A DNA stretch of 64,000 bases from Schlegelella_A sp965246805. Lineage in GTDB: Bacteria; Pseudomonadota; Gammaproteobacteria; Burkholderiales; Burkholderiaceae_C. Position 1 is the first letter of the stretch; each line of letters starts with the position of its first letter. Below the pieces are notes generated by a model. The model had not been told where the DNA came from and did not search any database. It worked only from the letters and a program-made list of their open reading frames with translations. The DNA is taken from the NCBI GenBank assembly GCA_965246805.1, contig CBDFFO010000008.1, positions 108,052-172,051 of the forward strand, given 5' to 3'. Below, in pieces: positions 25,586 through 34,518 of this stretch. Position numbers and translations under genes: made by a program.

Positions 25586-26038
25586 ATGCCGTTGAACAAC
25601 GCCAGCACTCCGATCGGCATGCCGCTCGCCGCGGCCGCCGATCTGCAGGACAACCTGCTGATGGTGCAGAACGATCTCGAGCGCCTGCAGACGCTGCTCG
25701 CAGAAGCTTGCGACACACTGTTGGGCGGCTTCCTGGCGGCTTCGCAGCTGCTGCGCGCAGCCGGCGACGCGCCGCTCGTGACGGCGGCCTCGATCGAGCG
25801 CGCGGTCGAGGAGCTCGCGAGCGCCGTCACCGCGCTGCAGTTCCAGGACATGGCGACCCAGCTCATCGCGCACACCCACCAACGGCTGCGCTATTGCACA
25901 GACCGGCTCGCGAGCGACGTGTTCGTCTCTGACGACCACGACGAGGACGACGGCGTCGCCCTGGTCGCCGCACCGCCGCATCGACCCAACCCCGTGACCC
26001 AGGACGAGATGGACGCGGGCTCGGTCTCGCTCTTCTGA
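25586..26038 (+). CDS. Small CheZ-like protein, possible second CheY phosphatase
   Basis: The 150-residue product (start ATG 25586; earlier in-frame starts read through non-coding sequence) is not a standard named chemotaxis protein. It is helical, and its centre carries ALQFQDMATQLIAHTHQRLR near residues 87-106. The aspartate and glutamine there have the same D-x-x-x-Q spacing as the CheZ catalytic pair (compare QDFHDLTGQ in the cheZ at 20.6 kb). An acidic linker leads to the tail TQDEMDAGSVSLF, which parallels the CheZ tail NQNEVDDLLASLGF and the FliM peptide SQDEVDALL. It lies immediately before a second cheY and cheA. I infer a CheY-directed phosphatase or sink, not proven. Confidence 0.65.
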   Translation: MPLNNASTPIGMPLAAAADLQDNLLMVQNDLERLQTLLAEACDTLLGGFLAASQLLRAAGDAPLVTAASIERAVEELASAVTALQFQDMATQLIAHTHQRLRYCTDRLASDVFVSDDHDEDDGVALVAAPPHRPNPVTQDEMDAGSVSLF

Positions 26039-26111
26039 CGGCGAAGCCCGCCGCCCACTTGCAATCGCATTCCACCAAGACCACCGCCTGAACGCGTTCG
26101 GAGAACACCCC

Positions 26112-26474
26112 ATGACATCCATCCTCGCCGTCGACGACTCGGCCTCCATGCGCCAGATGGTGTCGTTCACGCTGAAGAACGCCGGCTTCAACGTGGTCGA
26201 AGCGGTCGACGGCCAAGACGCGTTCGAGAAGTCGAGCAGCCGCGACTTCGATCTCGTGCTCACCGACCAGAACATGCCACGCCTAGACGGCATCTCGCTC
26301 ACGAAGAAACTGCGCGAGAGCCCGAAGTTCAAGACCACGCCGATCCTCATCCTGACGACCGAGTCGAGCGACCAGATGAAGCAGGCCGGCAAGGCCGCCG
26401 GCGCGACCGGCTGGCTCGTCAAGCCGTTCGACCCGGCCAAGCTGATCGAAGTCATCAAGAAGGTGGTCCGATGA
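26112..26474 (+). CDS. cheY: Second CheY-like response regulator
   Basis: This is a 120-residue receiver domain with VDDSASMR near residues 7-14, the phospho-acceptor in VLTDQNMPRLDG near 53, the switch Thr in ILTTESS near 84 and Lys in LVKPFDPAKL near 106. It belongs to the MTSILAVDDSASMRQMV type found directly upstream of cheA in many proteobacteria. It is distinct from the first CheY in this operon. Its stop overlaps the cheA start (ATGA). Its target may be the motor or it may act as a phosphate sink. Confidence 0.93.
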   Translation: MTSILAVDDSASMRQMVSFTLKNAGFNVVEAVDGQDAFEKSSSRDFDLVLTDQNMPRLDGISLTKKLRESPKFKTTPILILTTESSDQMKQAGKAAGATGWLVKPFDPAKLIEVIKKVVR

Positions 26475-28561
26475 GCGACACCACTGCCAGCACGGGCGCC
26501 GACGCCGGCTTCGACCTCACGCAGTTCTACCAGGTCTTCTTTGAGGAAGCCGGTGAGAACCTGGAGCGCATGGAGCAGCAGCTGCTCGAGATCGACATCG
26601 AATCGGCCGACGACGAGGAGCTCAACTCGATCTTCCGTTGCGCGCACTCGGTGAAGGGCGGCGCCGCCACGTTCGGTTTTGCCGACGTGGCCGAGCTCAC
26701 GCATCAGATGGAGACGCTGCTCGACAAGCTGCGCCGCCACGAACTCGCACCGAGCGCGCCGATGGTCGACGTGCTGCTGCAAAGCGGCGACGCGTTGAAA
26801 GCGATGCTCGCGCGGCACCAGAACGGCGGCGAAGGCGAACTCGTCGACACGACCGCGCTGCTCGCAAGCATCCGCTCGATGTCGAGCGGTGGCGCGGCGG
26901 TTGCCGCGGCGGTGCCGAAGCAGGCTGCGCCGCTGCCCGCCGCTGCGATACCCACCGCGCCCGCCACCCCCGCCTCGGCCGAGCGCGAGATCGAACTCCT
27001 GCTCGGCCCGCTCGGCGACATGGACAACGCGACCAGCATCGTCGAGCTCTTCAGCGAGATCGATGGCCTCGGCAAGATCGAGGCGATCGACGGCGGCCAG
27101 CCCGCGGACGGCATGCGCCGCTTCAAGATCACGACCGAGAGCAGCGACGACGACCTGCTCGATCTCTTCACCTTCCACGTCGCGCGCGAACAGGTGACGC
27201 TGTTGCCGATGAGCGCGGGCTACGGCTTCCACGCCGGCGCACCCGGCGCGCCGGCGGCACCCGACGGTGATGCGAGCTTCGGCTTCTTCGAGAACGCACC
27301 CGGCGCCCCGAACCCGGACGGGGTGCCCGGAGCTGGCGGCGGCGGCGCCGCGACCAAGGCCGCGCCAAAGGTCGTGAAGGCGTCCGCGCCAGCCGCAGAG
27401 GCGGCGACCTTGCGCGTCTCGGTCGAAAAGGTCGACCAGTTGATCAACCTCGTCGGCGAGCTCGTCATCACGCAGGCGATGCTCGCCGAGACCTCGGCCA
27501 AGGTCGACCCGGCGCTCTACCAGCAGATGGCGGCGTGCCTCGCCGACCTGAACCGCAACACGCGCGACCTGCAGGAATCGGTGATGTCGATCCGCATGAT
27601 TCCGATGTCGGTGGTCTACAGCCGCTTCCCTCGCATGCTGCGCGAACTCGCGGCCAAGTTGACGAAGAAGGTCGACTTCGTGACGCAGGGCGAGGCGACC
27701 GAGCTCGACAAGGGACTCGTCGAAAAGATCACCGACCCGCTGACGCATCTGGTGCGCAACTCGTGCGATCACGGCATCGAGCTGCCGGCCGAGCGGCTCG
27801 CACGCGGCAAGCCCGAGACAGGCACCATCACGCTCGCGGCCTCGCACCAGGGCGGCTCGATCGTCATCGAGGTGCGCGACGACGGCAAGGGCTTGTCGCG
27901 CAGCAAGCTGATCGCGAAGGCGCGCGAGAAAGGCATCGACGCGCCCGACTCGCTGAGCGACAGCGAGGTCTACAGCCTCATCTTCGCGCCGGGCTTCTCG
28001 ACCGCCGAGGTCGTGACCGACGTGTCGGGCCGCGGCGTCGGCATGGACGTGGTGAAGAAAAACATCACCTCGCTCGGCGGCACCGTCGAGATCGACTCGG
28101 CCGAAGGCCACGGCATGAGCGTGAAGGTGAGGCTGCCGCTCACGCTCGCGATCATGGACGGCATGAGCATCGCGGTCGGCCGCGAGTGCTACATCGTGCC
28201 GATCTCGTCGGTGGTGGAGTCGTTCCAGGTCAAACCCGAAATGATGAAGACCATCGGCGGCTCGGCGCGCGTGGTGCAGGTGCGTGACGAATACATGCCG
28301 GTGGTCTCGCTCGAGGACGTGTTCGACGTGCCTCGCCTTGCCAACGACGCGACCAGCGCCGTGATGGTGGTGGTCGAGGCCGATGGCCACCGCGCCGCCC
28401 TGCTCGTCGACGAGTTGCTCGGCCAGCAGCAGGTGGTCGTGAAGAACCTCGAAGCCAACTACCGGCGCGTCGGCGACGTGTCGGGCGCCACGATCATGGG
28501 CGACGGTCGCGTGGCGTTGATCCTCGATGTGAGCTCGCTGACGCGGCGCGCTCGCCATTGA
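26471..28561 (+). CDS. cheA: Chemotaxis histidine kinase CheA
   Basis: CheA is the receptor-coupled kinase that feeds CheY and CheB. The 696-residue product has an HPt domain with its phospho-histidine in FRCAHSVKGGAATFGF near residue 58. A P2-like CheY-binding segment (about residues 170-260) and a Pro/Gly/Ala linker follow. The dimerisation domain begins LRVSVEKVDQLINLVGEL near residue 315. The HATPase has LTHLVRNSCDHGIE (N box), EVRDDGKGL and GRGVGMDVV. A C-terminal CheW-like domain ends the protein. All kinase motifs are intact. Confidence 0.97.
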   Translation: MSDTTASTGADAGFDLTQFYQVFFEEAGENLERMEQQLLEIDIESADDEELNSIFRCAHSVKGGAATFGFADVAELTHQMETLLDKLRRHELAPSAPMVDVLLQSGDALKAMLARHQNGGEGELVDTTALLASIRSMSSGGAAVAAAVPKQAAPLPAAAIPTAPATPASAEREIELLLGPLGDMDNATSIVELFSEIDGLGKIEAIDGGQPADGMRRFKITTESSDDDLLDLFTFHVAREQVTLLPMSAGYGFHAGAPGAPAAPDGDASFGFFENAPGAPNPDGVPGAGGGGAATKAAPKVVKASAPAAEAATLRVSVEKVDQLINLVGELVITQAMLAETSAKVDPALYQQMAACLADLNRNTRDLQESVMSIRMIPMSVVYSRFPRMLRELAAKLTKKVDFVTQGEATELDKGLVEKITDPLTHLVRNSCDHGIELPAERLARGKPETGTITLAASHQGGSIVIEVRDDGKGLSRSKLIAKAREKGIDAPDSLSDSEVYSLIFAPGFSTAEVVTDVSGRGVGMDVVKKNITSLGGTVEIDSAEGHGMSVKVRLPLTLAIMDGMSIAVGRECYIVPISSVVESFQVKPEMMKTIGGSARVVQVRDEYMPVVSLEDVFDVPRLANDATSAVMVVVEADGHRAALLVDELLGQQQVVVKNLEANYRRVGDVSGATIMGDGRVALILDVSSLTRRARH

Positions 28562-28623
28562 ATCCCGGTTCCTGTCCGGCGCGTGCCAGCTTCCCTGTCT
28601 GAATCAATCCAAAGGGGTACCCG

Positions 28624-30363
28624 ATGAATCTCAAAGACATCAAGATTTCCACCCGCCTCACGCTGGGCTTCGGCGCGCTCGCTCTGCTCATTGCCGGGCT
28701 CGGCGCCTCGGCGCTGATCAAGACCGCGCACATGAGCGCGAATCTGGACGACATCATGAAGGGCCGATTTCCGGTCGTCGACTCCGTTCGCGACATCAAG
28801 GACGAAGTGAACATCCAGTCGCGGATGCTCCGCAACATGGTCATCATGACCAAGCCCGAAGAGGTCAAGAAGGAACGCGAAGGCATCATGGAATCGCGAG
28901 GCCGGGGCAACGACGCGTACACCCGCGTCGAAAGGGGCGAAACGTCCGAAAAGGGCAAGCTGTTGCTGGCGGCTATGACCGAACAGCGCGGCTCGTTCCG
29001 TGCGAGCGTCGACCGCTTCTTCGTCTTGATGGATCAAGGCAAGAAAGACGAGGCCGTCGACAGCCTGCTGACCGCCGTTCGCCCGGCGCAGCAGGCGTAC
29101 TTCGCTGCCATGGACTCGATGCTGAAGCTGCAGGAAGAGTTGATGGCCAAGGCTGGCGATGAAGCCGCCGCTTCCGCTGCCGACCTCAAGCTGACGGTGC
29201 TGGCAACGGGCGGCTTCGCGCTGTTCGCCGCCGCGCTGCTCGCGGTCTGGATCATCCGCGGGATCACCAGGCCGATCAACCAGGCCGTCGACATCGCCAG
29301 CGCCGTCGCCGCCGGCGACCTGACGCTGCAGTTCGACGCCCAGGGTCGCAGCGAGACGGCGCTGCTGCTGGCCGCGCTGCAGAAGATGCAGGGCAACCTC
29401 GCCGACGTGGTGTCGAACGTGCGCGAGAACTCTGAGTCGGTGGCGACCGCGAGTGCGCAGATCGCGCAAGGCAACAACGACCTCTCGAGCCGCACCGAGC
29501 AGCAGGCCTCGGCCTTGGAGGAGACCGCCGCCTCGATGGAGGAGCTCTCCTCCACCGTCAAGCAGAACGCCGACAACGCACGCCAAGCCAACCAGCTCGC
29601 GATGAGCGCCTCGACGGTCGCGGTCAAGGGTGGCGAGGTTGTGAGCCAGGTCGTCGACACGATGAAGGGCATCAACGACTCGTCGAAGAAGATCGCCGAC
29701 ATCATCAGCGTGATCGACGGCATCGCGTTCCAGACCAACATCCTCGCGCTCAATGCGGCGGTGGAGGCGGCGCGCGCCGGTGAGCAGGGCCGTGGCTTTG
29801 CGGTCGTGGCCTCCGAGGTGCGCAGCCTCGCTGGACGCTCGGCCGATGCGGCCAAGGAGATCAAGACGCTCATCACCGCGAGCGTGGAGCGCGTCGCGCA
29901 CGGCACGACGCTGGTCGACCAGGCCGGCGCCACGATGACCGAGGTCGTGAGCTCGATTCGCCGCGTCACCGACATCATGGGCGAGATCAGCGCGGCGAGC
30001 GCCGAGCAGAGCGCCGGCGTTGCGCAGATCGGCGAGGCGGTGAGCCAGATGGATCAGGCGACGCAGCAGAACGCGGCGCTCGTCGAGGAGAGCGCGGCAG
30101 CCGCCGAGAGCCTCAAAACACAAGCCGAGCAACTGGTGCAAGCGGTGGCGGTGTTCAAGCTCGGTCAGGAGCGCGGCGCCAACCCCGGCATCGTGCACGC
30201 GCCGGCCGCCAACGCGCCGGTGGCAGAACGCCGCAGCCCGGCTCGCGCGAAAAACGTGACACGGCCCAAGTTCGGGGCGAAGAAAGTGGCCGCGCCCGCC
30301 CAGAGCCACGCTTCATCGGAGCCGAGCAAGACCGGCACCGACGACGAGTGGACGAGCTTCTGA
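28624..30363 (+). CDS. Methyl-accepting chemotaxis protein 1 with CheR-binding tail
   Basis: This membrane chemoreceptor has 579 residues. It has a first membrane helix at about residues 10-32, a periplasmic four-helix-bundle sensor (about 33-190), a second helix (VLATGGFALFAAALLAVWII) near 195-215 and HAMP. The long cytoplasmic coiled coil has its hairpin tip at FQTNILALNAAVEAARAGEQ. It ends DDEWTSF, which fits the xWxxF pentapeptide that tethers CheR/CheB in E. coli receptors. The ligand is unknown. Bases 29497-30014 are almost identical to the next receptor gene. Confidence 0.95.
   Translation: MNLKDIKISTRLTLGFGALALLIAGLGASALIKTAHMSANLDDIMKGRFPVVDSVRDIKDEVNIQSRMLRNMVIMTKPEEVKKEREGIMESRGRGNDAYTRVERGETSEKGKLLLAAMTEQRGSFRASVDRFFVLMDQGKKDEAVDSLLTAVRPAQQAYFAAMDSMLKLQEELMAKAGDEAAASAADLKLTVLATGGFALFAAALLAVWIIRGITRPINQAVDIASAVAAGDLTLQFDAQGRSETALLLAALQKMQGNLADVVSNVRENSESVATASAQIAQGNNDLSSRTEQQASALEETAASMEELSSTVKQNADNARQANQLAMSASTVAVKGGEVVSQVVDTMKGINDSSKKIADIISVIDGIAFQTNILALNAAVEAARAGEQGRGFAVVASEVRSLAGRSADAAKEIKTLITASVERVAHGTTLVDQAGATMTEVVSSIRRVTDIMGEISAASAEQSAGVAQIGEAVSQMDQATQQNAALVEESAAAAESLKTQAEQLVQAVAVFKLGQERGANPGIVHAPAANAPVAERRSPARAKNVTRPKFGAKKVAAPAQSHASSEPSKTGTDDEWTSF
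29497..30014 (+). repeat. 518-bp direct repeat, copy 1 (within mcp 1)
   Basis: This block is identical, apart from one base (G at 29886), to 31841-32358 in the second receptor gene. It encodes the adaptation helices and signalling tip. The third receptor gene has the same region at clearly lower identity. Confidence 0.95.
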
Positions 30364-30412
30364 CCGACGCCCCACACACCTTCATTCCAAGCTCCACCCG
30401 AAAGGCATCGAC

Positions 30413-30937
30413 ATGTCGCTGAACACCACCTCTTCCAGCCCGGCCACCGACGCCCACCCGGCAGTGCTCGCCACTGCCGTGACCCACCTGCGAGAGTTCC
30501 TCGCCTTCAAGCTCGGCGCGGAGGAGTACGGCATCGACATCCTGCGCGTGCAGGAGATCCGTTCCTATGAGCAGCCGACGCGCATCGCCAATGCACCGCC
30601 CTTCATCAAGGGCGTGGTGAACCTGCGCGGCGTGATCGTCCCGATCGTCGACATGCGCGTGAAGTTCAACCTCGATCAGGTCAACTACGACAGCTTCACG
30701 GTCGTGATCGTGCTCAACATCGCCGGCCGCATCGTTGGCATGGTGGTCGATGCGGTCTCCGACGTGATCACGCTCACGCCTGAGCAGCTGCGCCCGGTGC
30801 CCGAGTTCAACTCGAGCATGTCGAGCGACCACCTCCTCGCCATCGGCGCCATCGACGACCGCATGCTGATCCTCGTCGACATCGAAAAGCTGATGAGCAG
30901 CGCCGAAATGGGGCTCGTCGAGCCCACCTTGCAATAA
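30413..30937 (+). CDS. cheW: Chemotaxis coupling protein CheW
   Basis: CheW links receptors to CheA in the signalling array. The 174-residue product has the usual core: FLAFKLGAEEYGIDILRVQE near residues 30-50, then FIKGVVNLRGVIVPIVDMR near 70-88 and GMVVDAVSDVI near 108. A roughly 30-residue N-terminal extension rich in Ser/Thr/Ala precedes the domain. It lies between two receptor genes, with short gaps, in the same operon. Confidence 0.96.
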   Translation: MSLNTTSSSPATDAHPAVLATAVTHLREFLAFKLGAEEYGIDILRVQEIRSYEQPTRIANAPPFIKGVVNLRGVIVPIVDMRVKFNLDQVNYDSFTVVIVLNIAGRIVGMVVDAVSDVITLTPEQLRPVPEFNSSMSSDHLLAIGAIDDRMLILVDIEKLMSSAEMGLVEPTLQ

Positions 30938-30961
30938 CAACCGCACTCTGGCCGAGCCCCC

Positions 30962-32707
30962 ATGAACAACCTCAAAGTCTCTACCCGCCTCGCGCTGTTG
31001 ATCGGCGCCGTGCTGCTTCTGCTGGGCGCGGTGGGCGGACTCGGGCTCTACAGCTCGGCCCGGTCCAGCGACGACCTGCACGAGGTCTACGCCGACCAGC
31101 TGGTGCCCGTGTCGCAGTTGGGTGCGATTCGGGCACTGCAGTTGAGCAACCGTCTGGCGATCAGCACGGCGCTGGCCAGCCCGACCCCGCCAGTGATCAC
31201 GGAACAGACTGCACAAGTCGACCGCAACATCGCCGCGCTCGGCAAAGCTTGGGAGAGCTACACCGCGACCCCGCAGACGGGCGAAGGAGCCACACTGGCC
31301 AAGAAGTTCGCGGCTGACCGGAAGCGCTTCGTCCAGGAAGGCCTGCTGCCATCGGTAGCGGCGCTTCGCGCGAACGACATCAAGGAAGCGCTTCGACTGA
31401 ATGCAGAGAAGGTCCGCCCGTTGGCGGTCCCGATGGAGCAGGAGATCGATGCGCTGGTCCAAAGCCAGCTTGATCAAGCCAAGACGGTGTCGACGCTGTC
31501 GGGCGAGCGCGCATCGAAGATCCACTTCGCCACGCTCGCTGCCATCGGCGTGGGCATGTCGCTCGCGGGCTTGTTCGGATTCGTGATGGTGCGTTCCATC
31601 ACCCGTCAGCTCGGTGCCGAACCGGCACAGGCTGCGAATGTGGCGAGAGGCGTGGCAGAAGGCGACCTGAGCCTTGGTATCGCGGTGCGCCCAGGCGATA
31701 CGACCAGTCTGATGTCGCAATTGAAGGCGATGCAAGAAAGTCTCTCTGGCGTGGTCTCGAACGTGCGCCAGCACTCCGAATCGGTGGCGACCGCGTCGGC
31801 CGAGATTGCGCAGGGCAACAACGACCTGTCGAGCCGGACCGAGCAGCAGGCCTCGGCCTTGGAGGAGACCGCCGCCTCGATGGAGGAGCTCTCCTCCACC
31901 GTCAAGCAGAACGCCGACAACGCACGCCAAGCCAACCAGCTCGCGATGAGCGCCTCGACGGTCGCGGTCAAGGGTGGCGAGGTTGTGAGCCAGGTCGTCG
32001 ACACGATGAAGGGCATCAACGACTCGTCGAAGAAGATCGCCGACATCATCAGCGTGATCGACGGCATCGCGTTCCAGACCAACATCCTCGCGCTCAATGC
32101 GGCGGTGGAGGCGGCGCGCGCCGGTGAGCAGGGCCGTGGCTTTGCGGTCGTGGCCTCCGAGGTGCGCAGCCTCGCTGGACGCTCGGCCGATGCGGCCAAG
32201 GAGATCAAGACGCTCATCACCGCGAGCGTTGAGCGCGTCGCGCACGGCACGACGCTGGTCGACCAGGCCGGCGCCACGATGACCGAGGTCGTGAGCTCGA
32301 TTCGCCGCGTCACCGACATCATGGGCGAGATCAGCGCGGCGAGCGCCGAGCAGAGCGCGGGCGTTGCGCAGATCGGCGAGGCGGTCGCTCAGATGGACCA
32401 GGCGACGCAGCAGAACGCGGCGCTCGTCGAAGAAAGCGCGGCAGCCGCCGAGAGCTTGAAGACGCAAGCCGAGCAACTGGTTCAGGCGGTGGCGGTGTTC
32501 AAGCTGAACGCGAGCGACTCGCGCGGCGCGATGGCGAACGCCGTGGCGGCCCATGCGCCCGCGCACGTGGAGCGCCGTGGCCCCGACCGCGCGAAGAACG
32601 TGACGCGGCCCTCGTTCGGCGCGAAGAAGACCGCGCTATCCGAGACGAGCGTCGCCGAGTCGGAGCCGAGCAAGACCGGCACCGACGACGATTGGACGAG
32701 CTTCTGA
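30962..32707 (+). CDS. Methyl-accepting chemotaxis protein 2 with CheR-binding tail
   Basis: This 581-residue receptor has a first helix near residues 8-28 (LALLIGAVLLLLGAVGGLGL), a four-helix-bundle periplasmic domain different from receptor 1, and a second helix near 190-212. HAMP follows, then a signalling domain that is practically the same as receptor 1. It ends DDDWTSF, again matching the xWxxF CheR/CheB tether. The unlike sensor and identical output domain suggest that the output half was homogenised by gene conversion. Confidence 0.95.
   Translation: MNNLKVSTRLALLIGAVLLLLGAVGGLGLYSSARSSDDLHEVYADQLVPVSQLGAIRALQLSNRLAISTALASPTPPVITEQTAQVDRNIAALGKAWESYTATPQTGEGATLAKKFAADRKRFVQEGLLPSVAALRANDIKEALRLNAEKVRPLAVPMEQEIDALVQSQLDQAKTVSTLSGERASKIHFATLAAIGVGMSLAGLFGFVMVRSITRQLGAEPAQAANVARGVAEGDLSLGIAVRPGDTTSLMSQLKAMQESLSGVVSNVRQHSESVATASAEIAQGNNDLSSRTEQQASALEETAASMEELSSTVKQNADNARQANQLAMSASTVAVKGGEVVSQVVDTMKGINDSSKKIADIISVIDGIAFQTNILALNAAVEAARAGEQGRGFAVVASEVRSLAGRSADAAKEIKTLITASVERVAHGTTLVDQAGATMTEVVSSIRRVTDIMGEISAASAEQSAGVAQIGEAVAQMDQATQQNAALVEESAAAAESLKTQAEQLVQAVAVFKLNASDSRGAMANAVAAHAPAHVERRGPDRAKNVTRPSFGAKKTALSETSVAESEPSKTGTDDDWTSF
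31841..32358 (+). repeat. 518-bp direct repeat, copy 2 (within mcp 2)
   Basis: This is the partner of 29497-30014, offset by 2344 bases, with a single difference (T at 32230). Flanking sequence on both sides diverges quickly, including the differently coded stretch just after the block. Confidence 0.95.
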
Positions 32708-32739
32708 GGCCTTGACGCCCCGCCGATTGGAGACCCTCC

Positions 32740-34485
32740 TTGAACAGCCCTCACCTGCCCGCTTCAATTCCCCACGCGCGCGGCCTCGGCCTGCGCGCGA
32801 TGCTCACCGCCTTGACCGCCGCGGCGTTGGCCGCGATCGTCTCTGTCGGCGCGGTCTCGCTCTGGGGCGCGCGCCAGGCCGAACAGGCCGCGCAGCAAAC
32901 CTTCGTCGCGAAGGACGTGACGGCCGACATCTTGCCGCCGCCGCTCTACCTGATCGAGATGCGGCTCGTGTTGTCGCAAGCCATCGAGGGCAGCATGCCG
33001 CTCGACAAGGCGCAAACCGAAGTGAAGCGCTTGCAAGGCGAGTACGTCGAGCGCATCAACTATTGGACCGCGAACCCGCCCTACGGTTTGCAGGGCCAGC
33101 TGACGGGCACGCAGCACGAGGGCGCCAAGGCGTTCATGGCCGCCGCGACCCGGGTGCTCGATGTCCTTCGAGAGCATGGCGATGCCGCCGCGGTGAAGTC
33201 GGCACTGGCAACCGCGGACGTGGCCTACGCGCAGCACCGCTCGGGCGTCGACGCGACGGTGAAAGAATCGGTCACGTTCGCCGATGCGTCGATGGCGAAG
33301 GTCGCGTCGACGGCGCGCCGCACGATCTGGGCGCAAGCGGTGCTGTTCGGCGTGGCCGCGCTCGGCCTGGTCGCGGCGGGCTTGTGGATCCGGCGCTCGA
33401 TCTGGTCAGCCGTCGGGGGTGAGCCGGCGTCGGTGGCTGCAGTGGCTGAAGCGATCGCCGCCGGCGAGCTGTCCGCGCACATCGAGGTCGCGACGCGCGA
33501 CGAGCACAGCATCATGGCCGCGATCGCGCGCATGCAGCGCGCGCTCGCCAGCATCGTCACGCAGGTGCGCGCGAGCAGCGACAGCATCGCGACCGGCTCG
33601 GCCGAGATCGCCGAAGGCAACAACGATCTGTCGAGCCGAACCGAGCAACAGGCTTCTGCGCTCGAGGAGACCGCCGCCTCGATGGAGGAGCTTTCTTCCA
33701 CCGTCAAGCAGAACGCCGACAACGCACGCCAAGCCAACCAGCTCGCCTTGAGCGCCTCGACCGTCGCCGTCAAGGGCGGCGAGGTGGTCAACCAAGTCGT
33801 CGACACGATGAAGGGCATCAACGACTCGTCTAAGAAGATCGCCGACATCATCAGCGTGATCGACGGCATCGCGTTCCAGACCAACATCCTCGCGCTCAAT
33901 GCCGCAGTCGAGGCGGCCCGTGCCGGTGAGCAGGGCCGCGGCTTCGCGGTGGTGGCCTCAGAAGTCCGCAGCCTCGCGGGTCGCAGCGCCGAAGCGGCCA
34001 AGCAGATCAAGACATTGATCGCGGCCAGCGTCGATCGCGTCGCGCATGGCACCGCGTTGGTCGACCAGGCCGGCACGACGATGACGGAGGTGGTCGCGTC
34101 GATACGGCGCGTCGCCGACATCATGGGCGAGATCAGCGCGGCCAGCGTCGAGCAGAGCGCCGGCGTTTCGCAAGTGGGTGAAGCGGTCAGCCAGATGGAT
34201 CAAGCCACGCAGCAGAACGCCGCGTTGGTGGAAGAGAGCGCGGCCGCCGCCGAAAGCCTGAAAGCGCAAGCGCAGCAACTGGTCGAGGCGGTGGCGGTTT
34301 TCAAGGTCGGTTCAGCGCAGGCGCATCGGGCCAACGGGGCGGTGCCTCCGCCGGTCACCGCGCCCGCGCCACGCGTGCTCGAACGCCGCGGCCCAAACCG
34401 CGCCACCAACGTGACGCGGCCGGCGTTCGGCGCTGGCCCACCGTCGACGCCGAGTGAGCCGGTGCACACGGCCTTTATCGGCTGA
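32740..34485 (+). CDS. Methyl-accepting chemotaxis protein 3
   Basis: This 581-residue receptor probably starts at TTG 32740, because GGAG lies about eight bases before it and the N-terminus then runs into the first membrane helix (LTALTAAALAAIVSVGAVSL). The periplasmic domain differs from both receptors upstream. The second helix is near residues 195-215 (AVLFGVAALGLVAAGLWI). The signalling tip is conserved, but the gene has drifted from copies 1 and 2 at many third positions. It ends HTAFIG and lacks the xWxxF tether, so it may depend on its neighbours for adaptation. Confidence 0.93.
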   Translation: MNSPHLPASIPHARGLGLRAMLTALTAAALAAIVSVGAVSLWGARQAEQAAQQTFVAKDVTADILPPPLYLIEMRLVLSQAIEGSMPLDKAQTEVKRLQGEYVERINYWTANPPYGLQGQLTGTQHEGAKAFMAAATRVLDVLREHGDAAAVKSALATADVAYAQHRSGVDATVKESVTFADASMAKVASTARRTIWAQAVLFGVAALGLVAAGLWIRRSIWSAVGGEPASVAAVAEAIAAGELSAHIEVATRDEHSIMAAIARMQRALASIVTQVRASSDSIATGSAEIAEGNNDLSSRTEQQASALEETAASMEELSSTVKQNADNARQANQLALSASTVAVKGGEVVNQVVDTMKGINDSSKKIADIISVIDGIAFQTNILALNAAVEAARAGEQGRGFAVVASEVRSLAGRSAEAAKQIKTLIAASVDRVAHGTALVDQAGTTMTEVVASIRRVADIMGEISAASVEQSAGVSQVGEAVSQMDQATQQNAALVEESAAAAESLKAQAQQLVEAVAVFKVGSAQAHRANGAVPPPVTAPAPRVLERRGPNRATNVTRPAFGAGPPSTPSEPVHTAFIG

Positions 34486-34518
34486 TCACGCAGCGCGCTG
34501 CCCGCGAAAATCGCGGCC

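Noticed and set aside
24917..28558. Open frame of 1213 codons on the minus strand opposite cheB-cheA
   Set aside because: The stretch is an Arg/His/Asp-rich shadow of GC-rich coding sequence on the other strand. cheB, cheY and cheA are certain there, and the shadow has no domain or ribosome-binding site.
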